This document shows, piece after piece, positions 29,560-40,650 of a stretch of 64,000 nt of DNA. Source of the stretch: Gautieria morchelliformis. Lineage: Eukaryota; Basidiomycota; Agaricomycetes; Gomphales; Gomphaceae. The position numbers and the translations under genes were made by a program. The notes under the pieces are model-generated. The model was not told the origin of the DNA. It saw only the letters and a program-made list of their open reading frames with translations, and made no database searches. The stretch is taken from the NCBI GenBank assembly GCA_015179125.1, contig WHVA01000051.1, positions 186,001 to 250,000 on the forward strand, written 5' to 3'. The number at the start of each line of letters is the position of its first letter. The stretch's first letter is position 1.

Positions 29560-32108
29560 TGTCATAAAAGGGTGCTAGTAAGCTCATAACTGCCACTACA
29601 CACCCAGACCAAATATCCCATCACCACATATACCTGTCAAGATTGGATTTTGGGCATTAATATCGCATGTTAGTGGCAAATGCCCGAATAGCGTGTGTGA
29701 TCTAGCGAATAGCCCAGCGAACAGTACCGAAGAGGTAAGGGTTAAGAAGTAAGAGGGTTACTCGAAAGGAATTCGCCCTGATCTACAGTCATAGCGAAAT
29801 AGCCCGTGGCACTTGACGATGTAACGTGCAAGGTGTCACGGAAAGGTTGTCTAAGTAGCGACAATCCTTTCGCCGGTGAAGGCACTCCTTCAGAGCCCTT
29901 CGCTGACAGCACAGAAAATAACTCGAAGGCTAAGGTAACAAAGATGAAGTATGAGAACTCACCAGCGATGCCTAAGTCTTCTTCTGGTCGAAGATATAAA
30001 TCTACAGGGGAAGGCTCAAGATGATAGTCACAGCAAGGTCAAGTTTGCACAAGATAGACGTATGATAATTAAACTGGAGAATATACATGCGGATGTAGAC
30101 TACTTATATAGTGCTAGAGAATAGGAAAGAGGCCGTCTGGAGTCAGGGTTGGATAGGGGTGCGCGGTCAGGATACATAATAGATGACATATACATTCAAT
30201 AGAATGGAAGAGGGGTGCAAACATGAAACAATGGAGAGGAAAGAGGGCGAAGGCCCCTATGTATGAAAACACGCCTTGGGACCTGCATATACACCACCCT
30301 GCAGGGACTCTTCGTCTGCTGGGTTGATCCCACATGACCTACGGGTAGGATGCCCCGGGAATGCATTCTGGCCACAGGAACACCCAAAGGGGGTTGAGTT
30401 GAGAAGATGTTGGGACCAGTGATGAACCATCAATCCGGGTAAAGGATGTCGATCGTGTTTGATGGCGTGCCTGCTGGTGAATGATACGAGTAGCGAATGG
30501 CCATATGGCGAATGTGGCGAATAGCGAATGGAGCGAGGAGTGAATGGAGCGAAGACGAGCGAACATGGAAGAGTGGTGAAAGGGAAAACAGGGATAGCTG
30601 GATACAAGAAATAAATGAGTCATGACAGCCTGCACCTCCTTGCAATTCATGTTAGGACCGGTGATGAACCATCAATCCAGGTAAAGGATGTCGATCATGT
30701 TTGATGGCATGGCTACTGGCGAATGATGTGAGTAGCGAATGGTCATTTGGCAAATGTGGCGAATAGTGAATGGAGCAAAGAGTGAATGGAGCGAAGCCGA
30801 GCGAACATGGAAGAGTGGTGGTGAAAGGGAAAACAGGGATAGCTGGATACAAGAAATGAATGGGTCATGACAACTGTGTAGTGAAAACTTCAGCGAAGCT
30901 AATTCGTCCTGCCCTGCAGTGGTATGAGTCCCATTGAGTCCAACCTGCACGGAGGCTGCAACTGACACTATCCAAATGCATCCTGAGCATGTGGGTCTGT
31001 CATGGAGTGGGAGTTTAACAGATGATGGGTTCTATGATGGATGAGGGCCCCAACACCTTGCGTCCTGGCAGGAATGATGCGAATAGCGAATGAGAAAGCA
31101 GTATGGCGACGAATATTTTGGCAAGATATTCGCTGGTTCGGGAAGCCGTTCGCTGGGTCAGGAGGTCATTTGCTGTGTGCTGAGGGATGATTCGCAGAAT
31201 AAATGAATCATGACAATACCCTATCCCACACCGCCTACTCACCCCCACATGAATAAACCAAGCCCACATGAGCCCACACACGTCCACACGACACATCACA
31301 TCATTCCTATCGCTCCACTGATTCGACCCTGACCCAATACCCACGGATCCACTCAACCCAAGTGGCAGCCTGAGCCCGAGAGACACTGATCCATGGAGGA
31401 GCCAGTCGTTGAGCCACATGTCTACATATCTTCCATGTTACTCTCTTCACTAATTCTTGTACGGACCACCGTACTCCCGAGTCCAGACACCTTAGTCGAT
31501 CCATGTGTTCCCCCTCCACTCTTCGCACCGCAGCACACCTCGTAGCTAGTTAAATAGTTCAACATGTGTATACACATTCTCCAGTCAATTAGAACTCACG
31601 TTGAACCGCATAGTTATTTCACGACGCATAGAATTGCGTAGTCGCTGCTCGAGAGGATACACAAGCCATGTTTCCTCTATATCCTCATATCTATAAAACT
31701 ACTTGATTCGACTTCAAAACTGAACTCTGAATCTAAACCACTTCACTATCAGCCGCTCTTAATCTTTCACAGTATCAACTACCCAAGTGTCCGGAACACT
31801 TCTGTGAGGAATTGTCTGTAAAGCTAGAACGATACACCACTGCGAAGTGGTGGAGACCAGCAGTGGCCCATCAAGCAGTGCCAATGCTGTGCGTTGTAGA
31901 TGCCAGGATGAGCTCCCACACATCCCAGCATCTAGCGCCAGTGCACCCACAGCAGCACACCGTAGTTGAGGATAGAGGATTCCCTATCTGAGGAGCTGTA
32001 CAGTAGCGGAGACGACACCGAGCGTAGCAGATCATTCTCTGTCTTGACCTTCATACTTGTAGTTGCGCTCGCGTTATCTCACTATTATTCACGCGATCTG
32101 CGTCTACA
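29560..32108 (+). repeat. E3 5' LTR, interrupted by solo LTR A2
   Basis: Begins TGTCATAAAAGG at 29560 and ends GCGTCTACA at 32108, followed at once by TGGTGGCAACGGTGAG, a plausible tRNA primer-binding site. Without A2 and its duplication it is about 960 bp. ATATCTATAAAACTAC at about 31685-31700 is a likely TATA region. No second copy of this LTR is in the window. Confidence 0.65.
29635..31215 (+). repeat. Solo LTR-like element, family A, copy A2 (TSD ATACC)
   Basis: TGTCAAGATTGG to AATCATGACA, with the direct repeat ATACC at 29630-29634 and 31216-31220. Inside, a segment of about 240 bp is tandemly duplicated (about 30412-30649 and 30650-30880), both copies ending in the GTCATGACA-type terminus. 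This explains why it is longer than the other A copies. Confidence 0.85.
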
Positions 32109-32856
32109 TGGTGGCAACGGTGAGATCGTAAATCATCAGAAGCCGCACAGCTCGAAATCCCCCATGTTCCTGATCATTGGTGAATGAAAGAAGACCGCTC
32201 AGACCGCAACCCCCAGAACAGTCTCGACCCCGAAGCAGTGATCCGATTTGCACAAATTAGATCCATAAGAGAACTACATGTTAGCAACTAGGGGCTATGG
32301 CAGGGAAGGTTCGGTAGAGTTCTAGAATCAAATACACTCTCTCAGTGAATTTATTGTCACTGATATATTAATACAATACCTAGAATCAAATACACTACAT
32401 GATTTTCAGTCAACATGCTATGTAAATATGAAAGATACTACTCGCCTCTCTCAGTGAATTTATTGTCACTGAGAGAGGAGCACTATCCTGTCTCAGAAGG
32501 CATATACGTGCACCCGGCCCTTTAGCGCCCAAGGGCTCGCGCGTCGAAGTCATTTCAAACTCCGCTGGGTGCAGCGGCCTGTGAAAATAGAAATAACAGA
32601 ATGGAATGGAGAGATAGGGAGTGACTAGAAAATTTCGAAAATAAGCAGAGAAGTGGATGCATGGTACAAGAACAGTATGAGAAAATATTGAAACACCATA
32701 CAATAAATCGAATATGTTATGCTTGATTTTGGTGCAGGAGCATAAATGCACCCAACACTACAAACACGTACCTTATTCGCCGTCGATCCAGAAGTAGAAG
32801 TCAGCAGAAACAGGAGTATTTTCCACACCTGAGTTTCCAGACCAGCTCCCTTACTG
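32109..32856. other. E3 leader with repeated stem-loops, no gene
   Basis: TAGAATCAAATACACT occurs twice (about 32323 and 32382). A perfect 13-bp stem with an 8-nt loop lies at 32445-32478 (CCTCTCTCAGTGA and its complement), with a decayed relative at about 32337-32365. There is no convincing coding frame before 32857. Confidence 0.5.
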
Positions 32857-33147
32857 GTGTGGGCAGAGAAGTGGGATCCAATCTTCGAGACCGGGATCCA
32901 CTACCCAAGCACGCTCAAGCTACGAGCGTGGAAGATCGCAACAACCGAACTGACCGAACCCGCAGAAGTTGTCAGACTCGGTTTCCCGAACGACCATGTA
33001 GAGAGGATCGTCTTCTCAATCACCAGGCATCACGAGAAGTGGCACTTCATTTGGGTCATCCGGACATCGTCAGAAGAACCTCTGCACCCAGTTTCCGTAC
33101 GTGCAGTCTGCGAGAAGATCAAAGAATTCTATGGAACACTCACGTAA
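32857..33147 (+). CDS. Small ORF upstream of E3 gag
   Basis: A 96-codon open frame beginning at GTG, with WDPIFETGIHYPSTLKLRAW, HVERIVFSITRHHEKWHFIW and SVRAVCEKIKEFYG. Composition is protein-like and the frame stops at TAA 33145-33147. It overlaps the next frame (ATG at 33131) by 17 nt. I do not recognise a named domain. Its position suggests an accessory ORF or the N-terminus of Gag. No ATG is available in frame, so it may be joined by splicing or be 5'-truncated. Confidence 0.4.
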   Translation: MWAEKWDPIFETGIHYPSTLKLRAWKIATTELTEPAEVVRLGFPNDHVERIVFSITRHHEKWHFIWVIRTSSEEPLHPVSVRAVCEKIKEFYGTLT

Positions 33148-33589
33148 AACCGCAACCTTGGAGTCCCCCTTGCCAAAAGAAGAACCCGACCCCAACCGAG
33201 ATCCACTACACCTTTCATCTCCACTATCAGATCTTGACAAGTCCGGAACAATACTAACCCCCCCACGACTGGTATTCCATCCGGAAGCAACCCCGCTAGT
33301 CGAGAGAAAAAGAGACCACCCAACCCACCTATCCCCCTCACAACACCACCCACCACTAGGTCAACCGCTAGTACTAGCACCCAATTCAAAACTCTCACCA
33401 CTGCACATCCCGCATACATCGAGAATCGCCACAACCGCACCCCACAAGTTCACCTTTCCCCCATTAGCCAGTACAGCCCAAAAAATTGCGCAAAAGAACC
33501 CCACTCACATGTCGTCTAAAGTCAGCATCTTTAAAGGCAGCCCGGGACAAGGCGGAGACGAGTGGTTGCAGACATTCGAGAAGGCATAA
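33131..33589 (+). pseudogene. E3 gag N-terminus, truncated by Copia E4
   Basis: ATG at 33131 opens a Pro/Ser/Lys-rich N-terminal region ending with SKVSIFKGSPGQGGDEWLQ, typical of the entry to a Retrotrans_gag domain. It is cut at about 33586 by the Copia LTR boundary. The capsid domain, zinc knuckle and protease are not in the window. Confidence 0.7.
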
Positions 33590-33594
33590 TAAGA

Positions 33595-34304
33595 TGTTTG
33601 GATATAAATGTTTTGGGTTCGATAGAAATATAATTCAAGTTTCAAGTGAAACCGAATCGAGCTGTGTTCAAGAGTCGAGTGACTGAGAGTATATGAGAAG
33701 TATATGCTTGTTGATAGAGTCGTCTAGAGTCGTCGCAGATGTAACTTCACTTCGAGATGAGAGAATCTTTTGGAAAACAGTGAGTTCGATTGACTGGTGT
33801 TCTAGTATACATGTGACAGCTATTTAACCCCTGTGTGTGGTGTGCTAGGTCGAAAGGGATGTTACCGGCGCCAGTAGGTGGATGTGCGAGACATGTGCTA
33901 CGGGGATTGGAGTGCCGGTTGTTGTAACGCATGTGTATTCTACCTATCGAATGGGAATGGAGACATGGGAATGGAATATCAGAAATGTGTGATGTGTGAG
34001 GGAAGATAAATGGGAAAAGGAAAGGTCCATGCATAGTGGCTCAGCCGCCGTGCCACTCTGTGGATCACTCGTTCTCGGGCTGCTCTCAGGCTCAGGGATG
34101 GGTCCATGGGCATCGATATCTGATGGCATGACGTGGGCTATGTGGACGTGCGTGTGTGGGCTTGGGTAGACGTGTGTGGACTGGTGGATTATCAGGTAAG
34201 GATCGTAAGAGTGTATGCACGGCGCTAATGGGAGGACGGTGGACTGTTGTGAAGATGCAGACGAAAAGGAGGGGGGATTGTGTGAGTATGTGATATTTGT
34301 GACA
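33595..34304 (-). repeat. E4 Copia 3' LTR
   Basis: On the minus strand it begins TGTCACAAATATCAC, directly after the pol stop and the purine run GAGGTGGAG, and ends AAACA at 33595. It is about 710 bp. The partner 5' LTR is absent because E4 is cut at 38458. Confidence 0.75.
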
Positions 34305-34309
34305 CTCCA

Positions 34310-36148
34310 CCTCAAACACAACGCACTCCTAGGATTCCTAGGATGTGGATGTGTTTGCGTGGTGATAATGGTTTCGTCAAGACGTCGGCGGGGTTTTCGA
34401 GGGTTTTAATGTAGCGTAGTCTGATGTTCCCTGCGGCTATTTGATCTTTGGTGTAGTGGTAATGCATGTCGATATGTTTGGTCCTTCCGCTGCCCGTTCA
34501 GTCCTTTGAGAGTGCGATCGATGACTGGTTGTCGGTGAAGACGGGGATGGGATAAAGTTGTGTCTGAAGTCCTTCCCGAGTCTAATCAACCAAATGCCCT
34601 GCCGTTGCGAACGAACTTGCCACCAACTCAGATTCCATGGTGGATCTGCTGACCAGACTCTGCTTCTTCGACGCCCAGCATATGGGTGCACCGTTGAAGG
34701 TGAAGAGCCATCCGGTGGTCGACTTACGATCATCCCTGTCTCCGGCAAAATTGGCGTCTGCAAAGCCTGCGAGGTTATGGGCAAAGCCCATAGCCCCATC
34801 GCCCTCCCTCATGTATGCTATGCCGTACTCCCGCGTGCATAACAGGTAGTGGATGATTCGTTTTGCCACCTCCCAGTGAGTGGCGTCTGGTTTTGATGCA
34901 TATTGCACGCATTTGTTGACAGCGTAGGCGATGTCAGGTCTAGTCGATATGGTGCAATAGTTGAGGCTGCCAATTATAGAGGCGTATGCGAAATCGATGT
35001 TGTCGTTGGGGGAAGGGGAGGCTCGTAACTCGATGTTATGGTCCATTGGGGAGCTCACGGTGCGTCCTGCGGTGATTTCGAATCGTTTGGCGATTGTGTT
35101 TATGAATGCTGGTTGTGAGATGTGAATGGTGCCGACGTCCCGGTTTCTGACGATCTGGATCCCGAGTAGTCGTGTTGGGTCGCCCAGATCCTGGATATCG
35201 AAACTCCCCCTGATGTCGGCTACCATTCGCTCCATCGCTGCTGGTGAGTTCAATGCGAGGAGCCCGTTGTCGACGTACCATCCCGCGACCTCGATGCTTC
35301 CTCCGTCCCCAAATCTAAAGAAAACCGTTTTGTCCACCTCTCTCGCTTTGAACCCCATCCTCTCCATCTCTCCCTTCAGCGTCCCATGCCACACCCTACC
35401 AGACTGCTTCAGTCCATATATCCCCTTCTTCAGTCTGCATACCAAACCCTCCTCCCCTGGTTTCACGAATCCCTCCGGCTGCCTCATATACACCTCATCC
35501 TCTAGCCTCCCGTTTAGGTACGCCCCTTTTACATCCACCTGTCGCAGTTCTAAGTTGTATTTGCTTGCCAGGGCGAGGATCATCCTGATAGATGTGAGTC
35601 AGGTTGTGGGGGAGTACGTTTCTTGGTAGTCGATCCCGGAGACCTGTGAGTAGCCCTGCACAACGAGTCGACATTTAAACTTATCCACTTCTCCCTGATT
35701 GTCCTTTCACCCTAAATGTCCATCTGCTTCCCACTACGTTGGTGTCCGCCGGCTTCTCTGTCAGCTCCCATGTGTGATAACCCATCAGTGTGTTGTACTC
35801 TTCCTCGCATGCTTTTCTCCACTTCTCAGTGTTCACTGACTTCATCGCTTCTTTGTAGCTTCCCGGTTCGTCCTCCGCTAGTACCACGAACGCCCTCTTG
35901 GTTTCCTCGAGCTCTATCCTCCCTGATGCCAACGCCACTACCTCTGTGAGCATCGCCATGTGTCTCTTTCCCCTCCCGTATTCTGTGTTTGATGCGTCCA
36001 TCCATGGACCCTTCGAGAATTCTTTAGGTGCCGTCTGCTCCTTTTCCTCTGTCTCTTCACTTCCTTTTGCCTCTTCATTGTGATTTTCTCCTCCTCTCTT
36101 AGGTTCGGCTTCTGCGTCGAAGCTCTCTGCGCGTGACTGCCACCTCCC
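34310..36148 (-). pseudogene. E4 reverse transcriptase and RNase H
   Basis: The RT starts with KACEEEYNTLMGYHTWEL and GSRWTFRVK. After a one-base shift near 35690 and a TGA where PTT-R-LTSIRM is expected, the frame 35583-34582 contains RQVDVKGAYLNG, CRLKKGIYGLKQSGRVW and the polymerase box WYVDN. The second catalytic Asp of YVDD is Asn (codon 35266-35268), so the enzyme is dead. RNase H shows GFADANFAGDRDDRKST and SRSTMESELVA. Further shifts occur after about 34600, and the C-terminus (NPADVLTKPLSPRKHIHIL) reaches a stop just before the LTR. Confidence 0.88.
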
Positions 36149-37822
36149 CTATTCCAATGCCGCCTCTATCTCCTCCTCCTCCTCGTCTGAGTCCTCGTCA
36201 AGCGTCGTTTCGATCAGTGGTGGTATTGTATCGTCGTCGTCGTCTTCGTCCGTGGGTTCGGGTCGTTGGACGAAGGTAGGTACTTTGCTGTCGACTACCC
36301 AGAGGGAAGGATTGTTGTCATCGTCGATGGAATGGATTGTGGTGCGTTCAATTTGGTTCAGTTCATCGAATATGACGTCTCTTGCCTTCATCAGTGTCTG
36401 TGTGCGAGGTATCCACACCTTGTATGCCTTTGAGTCGTCGAAATACCCTACAAAGATCCCCTCCACTGACTTGAACTCGCCCTTTCTCCTGGTGGCCTTG
36501 GGTAGCATGACCCAGCATTTTGACCCGTATATGCGCAGCCAGTCGAGTCTGGGCCTTGTTCCCCAGAGTGCTTCGTATGGGGACATGTTGAGTCTGTGGT
36601 GTAGTAAGCGGTTTTTGACGAAATCTACGGTGTGTGTGCCTGAAACCCAGAATCGACTAGTTAATCCCACGTCATGTTGCAGTGTCAGCGCTCCTTCCTG
36701 GAGCGTCCTGTTGTATCGTTCTGCTACACCGTTATGTTCAGGGGTGTGAGGCGTAGTAGTTTCGTGGATAATGCCAAGTTCGTTGCACAGACCGGTGAAT
36801 TCCCTTCCCATGTATTCCCCTCCGTTGTCTGTTCTGATCCTCTTCACGTCCTCTCCTCTCTGTTTCTTCAGCCATGCGATGTAATTCTTGAAGGAACTTG
36901 TGACGGTAGTGCATTCTTTATTCTTCAGAAAATCGATGTTGATGTATCTTGTTGCGTGATCGATCCAGGTGATGAAATATCTGTAGCCTCCTACTGATGT
37001 CTCGAACGGACCACATATGTCTGACGATGTCACGTCTCCCGTGCTCTTTGGGAGTTCCTCGACGTGCTTGAAGGGAGACCGAGTCTGTTTCCCGAAAGGA
37101 CAGTTAGCACATGGGGTCGTTATCTGGCTCGTGTCTAGCTCCAGGATTCCTACGCCAGTCTTCTTCTTCTGCATTTTCTCGATCGTTGAAACTGCAGTGT
37201 GGGCCAATCTGTGGTGCCACAGGTTGAGTTCGTTTGGTTGGTTCGAGTAAGCCGCTGTTTCTTTTCCCGTCTTCGTCGATGGCTGAGCCATGTAGGTGAA
37301 GAGGTTGTTGATCTTCGTTCCTCTGGCTATGGCTGTGCCATCCATTAGGAGAGATGTATCTGTTTTGCTGAAGATCACATCAACGTTAGCTGAGGTTACT
37401 CGCCCTATGGATAGGAGATTTGCGTTCAGTTTTGGGACATAGATGACGTCTGTGAGGGTGAGGGCGAGTGGTGGGATTTTCGTGTGTGCGTCGCTTTGGA
37501 TTGTGAACCGGATTGTGCCCTTCTGATCGGCCTTGAATGTATCGCCACTGGATGTCTCAATTGATATTGTGGCCATCGGGTGAAGTTCTTCGAATAATCC
37601 AACGTTTCCACATAAGTGACTAGATGCTCCCGAGTCTATGAGCCACATATGTATGTCATCCCCTACCGCTGATAATGCTGATGTGTCTGTGGATAAGATG
37701 ATGTTACTAGTCTTTTCTTCGATCTGCGCCATCATGACGATGTCATTTCTCAGTATGTTGGCAAACCTGGCCGAATCGGCATTCCCCGGTTGCTGATGCT
37801 GGGGGGGTGGGGCCGGCCTGCC
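36149..37822 (-). pseudogene. E4 protease and integrase
   Basis: A long uninterrupted frame. The protease active site is MWLIDSGASSHLC (about 37655-37617). The GAG_pre-integrase segment is LNLWHHRLAHTAVSTIEKM with CANCPFGKQTRSPFK. The integrase core has SDICGPF, RTDNGGEYMGREF and PEHNGVAERYNRTLQEG, so D,D,E is intact. An acidic linker follows, ending at a TAG at 36149-36151 (E, stop, G) in the same frame as the downstream linker. This is the best-preserved Copia segment of the window. Confidence 0.9.
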
Positions 37823-38458
37823 CTACCCATCCTGTTCGTTTCTGCCGGCTACTCCTCCATGAGTATTCTCCCCTTTTCTCCACGGTCCTTGGGATGCGAG
37901 TCCGCCACCTGGCGCATAACACCTGGCTGTGGAGTGGTTGGGTTTGCTGCAATTGTTGCAATAGAAGTTTGTCCCTCCGTACGTTGGTTGTTGTGCGGGT
38001 CTGTTTTGGTTAGGGGGGACGTAGTTGCTGACGGTTCTTTGGGCAGGGTTGTTGGGCTGTTGTCTCGGTGTTCTGGACTGTGCTATGAAGGCCGTGGCGG
38101 CCTGCATGGATACTTCGACGGCTCCGAGGTTGGCCTCGTGAGCTTCCAGCCTCTCTTCGATTTCACCTGGGTCTGTTGCTATCATGCGGATGGTTTGCGC
38201 TATGGACCTCCAAGACTCTGGCACATTTCTGAGGATGGTAGCCGCGTGAGTAGAATCAGCTATGTTTTCACCCATTTTTGATAGCTGATTTCTGTATTCC
38301 TTCATCACGGTAATGTACGCCGAGACCGACTGTCCCTCGGTCATGTGGTAGTTCTTGTATCTGGTCCTGACTATGCTGATTTTGCTCGGGTCGGTGGACT
38401 CGAACTTTCTAGTCAGGACTTTCCACGCTTCTTCGCACTTGTCGGTGGTGTCTTGAGA
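37823..38458 (-). pseudogene. E4 gag C-terminal part
   Basis: UBN2-type Copia gag from EEAWKVLTRKFES through ILRNVPESWRSIA to the zinc knuckle YCNNCSKPNHSTARC (all ligands present). A single TAG at 37823-37825 separates it from the protease frame, which continues in the same register. A CAG-to-TAG transition, or less likely a programmed readthrough stop, would explain it. Confidence 0.82.
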
Positions 38459-40650
38459 GCACTACATGGACGACATATGTCAAGGGTCTAACACCTTCGA
38501 AGAACTGTTCGAAAAGTTAACCAAGGTTTTTCAACGGTGTAGAGAGAAGAATGTGGTACTAGCACCAGCGAAACTCTCCCTGTTCTGCACACACGTACGA
38601 TGGGTGGGAGTAGAACTCTCGGCCGACGGCATTCGCCCAGACCTGTCGAAAGTCACAGCCATATTGGAATGACCCACACCCACTACAGCATATGAAATGC
38701 TAGCCTTCCTCAGCACCGTCAGCCACTTCAGATCATGCATGCCAGCCTTTGCAATTGTCGCCGATCCACTATACGAGATGATACGCGGGATCCAAGCAGT
38801 CAAAACAGATGCTTCAAAAAAAAAAAAAAAAAAAAAAAAAAAACAGAAAAAAGGAGCGTACAAGAAGGCGCTGATCAACACATCACTCGCAGGCAGATGG
38901 ACCACCGTACAAGACCAGGCATTCGCACAGCTCAAAGGGCTGCTAACACAAGCCCCCGTGCTGTCCACTATCAGAAACGACAGACCGCTCATCATAGGAA
39001 CGGACGCCAGTGCTAAAGGGCTAGCTGCGTACCTCGCACAGTATCAACCGACCAGCAATGTAGGCGGGACCCCAAAAGACGTCCTCCACCCAATTGCGTT
39101 TGCCTCCCAAAGAAATTCGGAAGCAGAACACAAGCAGCACTCGTTCAAACTAGAACTGAAAGTGGTGAAATGGGCACTGGATAAGTTCCACAAGTTTGTC
39201 TGGGGACATCAAATCATTCTGAAAACGGACTGTCAAGCTGTTAAGGACCTACTTTCGAACAAGTCCCTCCCCCCGACCCACGCTCGATACAAGGAAGCAA
39301 TCCTAGCACACGACATCGTGGACTTCATACACCAGGATGGAAAGAACAACCCAGTGGATGGCCTATCACGCTCAGGTCTAGCCCGTGGACCACCAGAGAA
39401 GGAACCGATAAACCCGGGGTGGGAACACGAACGAGGCATCATCAACGACCTATACTCAGTGCAAAGGGTACCGTGCACTATACTAGCACCAAACGACCAG
39501 CACGGAGACCTGATGTCCAGGTTTGAAGAGGACCCAGGGACCATGGCAATACTCAATTGGATCCTAATGTTATCGTTACCGAGGGATGCATCGGAAAGAG
39601 AACAAGAGACAATCAAGTGCCGGGCCGCAGAAGACTTCGTCAAAGACAACAAGCTTTGGAGGTTGAGAACAGGAGTAGCTCACCCAGTAGAAGTACTTTC
39701 GCAAAACGAAGGTCGAGCGAAAGCACTGGAGGTACACAGAAACATAGGACACTGGGCAAGAGATATCCTCACCCTCGAACTGCACGTACACTACGACTGG
39801 CCCCAACTAAGGAAGGATTGCACAGAAATCCCTGCAGAATTCCCCAACTGTCAACAATTCGGCCCTCGCCTATGGAATTTCTTGCTCCAACCAATCATAC
39901 GGTTACACCCGTTCGACATGCTTGCAGCCGACTATCTGAAGCTCCCCAAAGGAGTTGGAGGCTTCTCAGAGGCACTCGTCTTTATGGATTTTTTCACGCG
40001 TTATGTCTGGGGTGTCATTCTCAAAAAACCAGGAATGAACCTTGCCTCTGCGACAGCACTACGAACGATATGCCACGAATGGCAACCTCCGAAACGCCTT
40101 CTGACAGACGGTGGACCCCGCTTCAGAGGGCAACACATGACGGCAGTCTTACAGGAGTTCGGCATCGAACACGAGATCACCCCAGCATATACTCCACACT
40201 GTAACGGCCTCATCAAGAACGAGAACAAACAGCTGCTAGCTATCTTAGGGAAAGAATGCGCGTCTGAGCAACCCAACCGCACAGAAGGTATCACAGCCAC
40301 TTGGCCGAAGAAATGGCCAAAAGCTGTATCGCTACTGAACGAGAGGAGAACACCAGTCTTGAATACCTCACCCAAAGCCATCATGTTCGATACCATCGAT
40401 GGGTCATTCGACATAGACGACATCATGGACCTGGACTTCGATACAGGGTCGAGATTCGTGTTTTTAGAGGCAGACCGCGAAGCCACCAGAGGACACTTAC
40501 AGGCCGTTCAAGAGAGAAGGAAAGAGTGGTTTGATAAGAAAGCAAAGCCCACAACCTTCGAAATAGGCGACCTCATACTAGTACATAACTCGAAGCTCAA
40601 CACATCAAGAGAAGTGTTTTGGAACCCTTCAAGACTTTGGTGTCAGAGCT
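38459..40650 (+). pseudogene. E3 RT C-part, RNase H and integrase
   Basis: It starts exactly at YMDD (38463-38474). After 69 codons there is a TGA at 38670-38672 (probably from TGG, ILE-W-PTP), then 651 open codons. A run of A at about 38817-38843 encodes nine Lys in a row. RNase H contains IIGTDASAKGLAAYLAQ, FKLELKVVKWALDKF and VDGLSRSG. The integrase has HRNIGHWARDI, MDFFTRYVWG and LLTDGGPRFRGQHM, but the third catalytic position is Lys (NGLIKNENK, codon 40215-40217), where the family has Glu. The frame ends in the inserted sequence at about 40613-40650. Confidence 0.88.

Larger units (their letters stand above)
33595..38458 (-). mobile_element. E4: Ty1/Copia element, 5'-truncated, inside E3
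   Basis: Minus strand: partial gag (38458 down to about 37823), protease and integrase (37735-36149), RT (36001-34582), RNase H and 3' LTR. Domain order PR-IN-RT-RH is that of Copia. The gag N-terminus and 5' LTR are missing where it meets the E3 YMDD box at about 38459. Confidence 0.85.
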
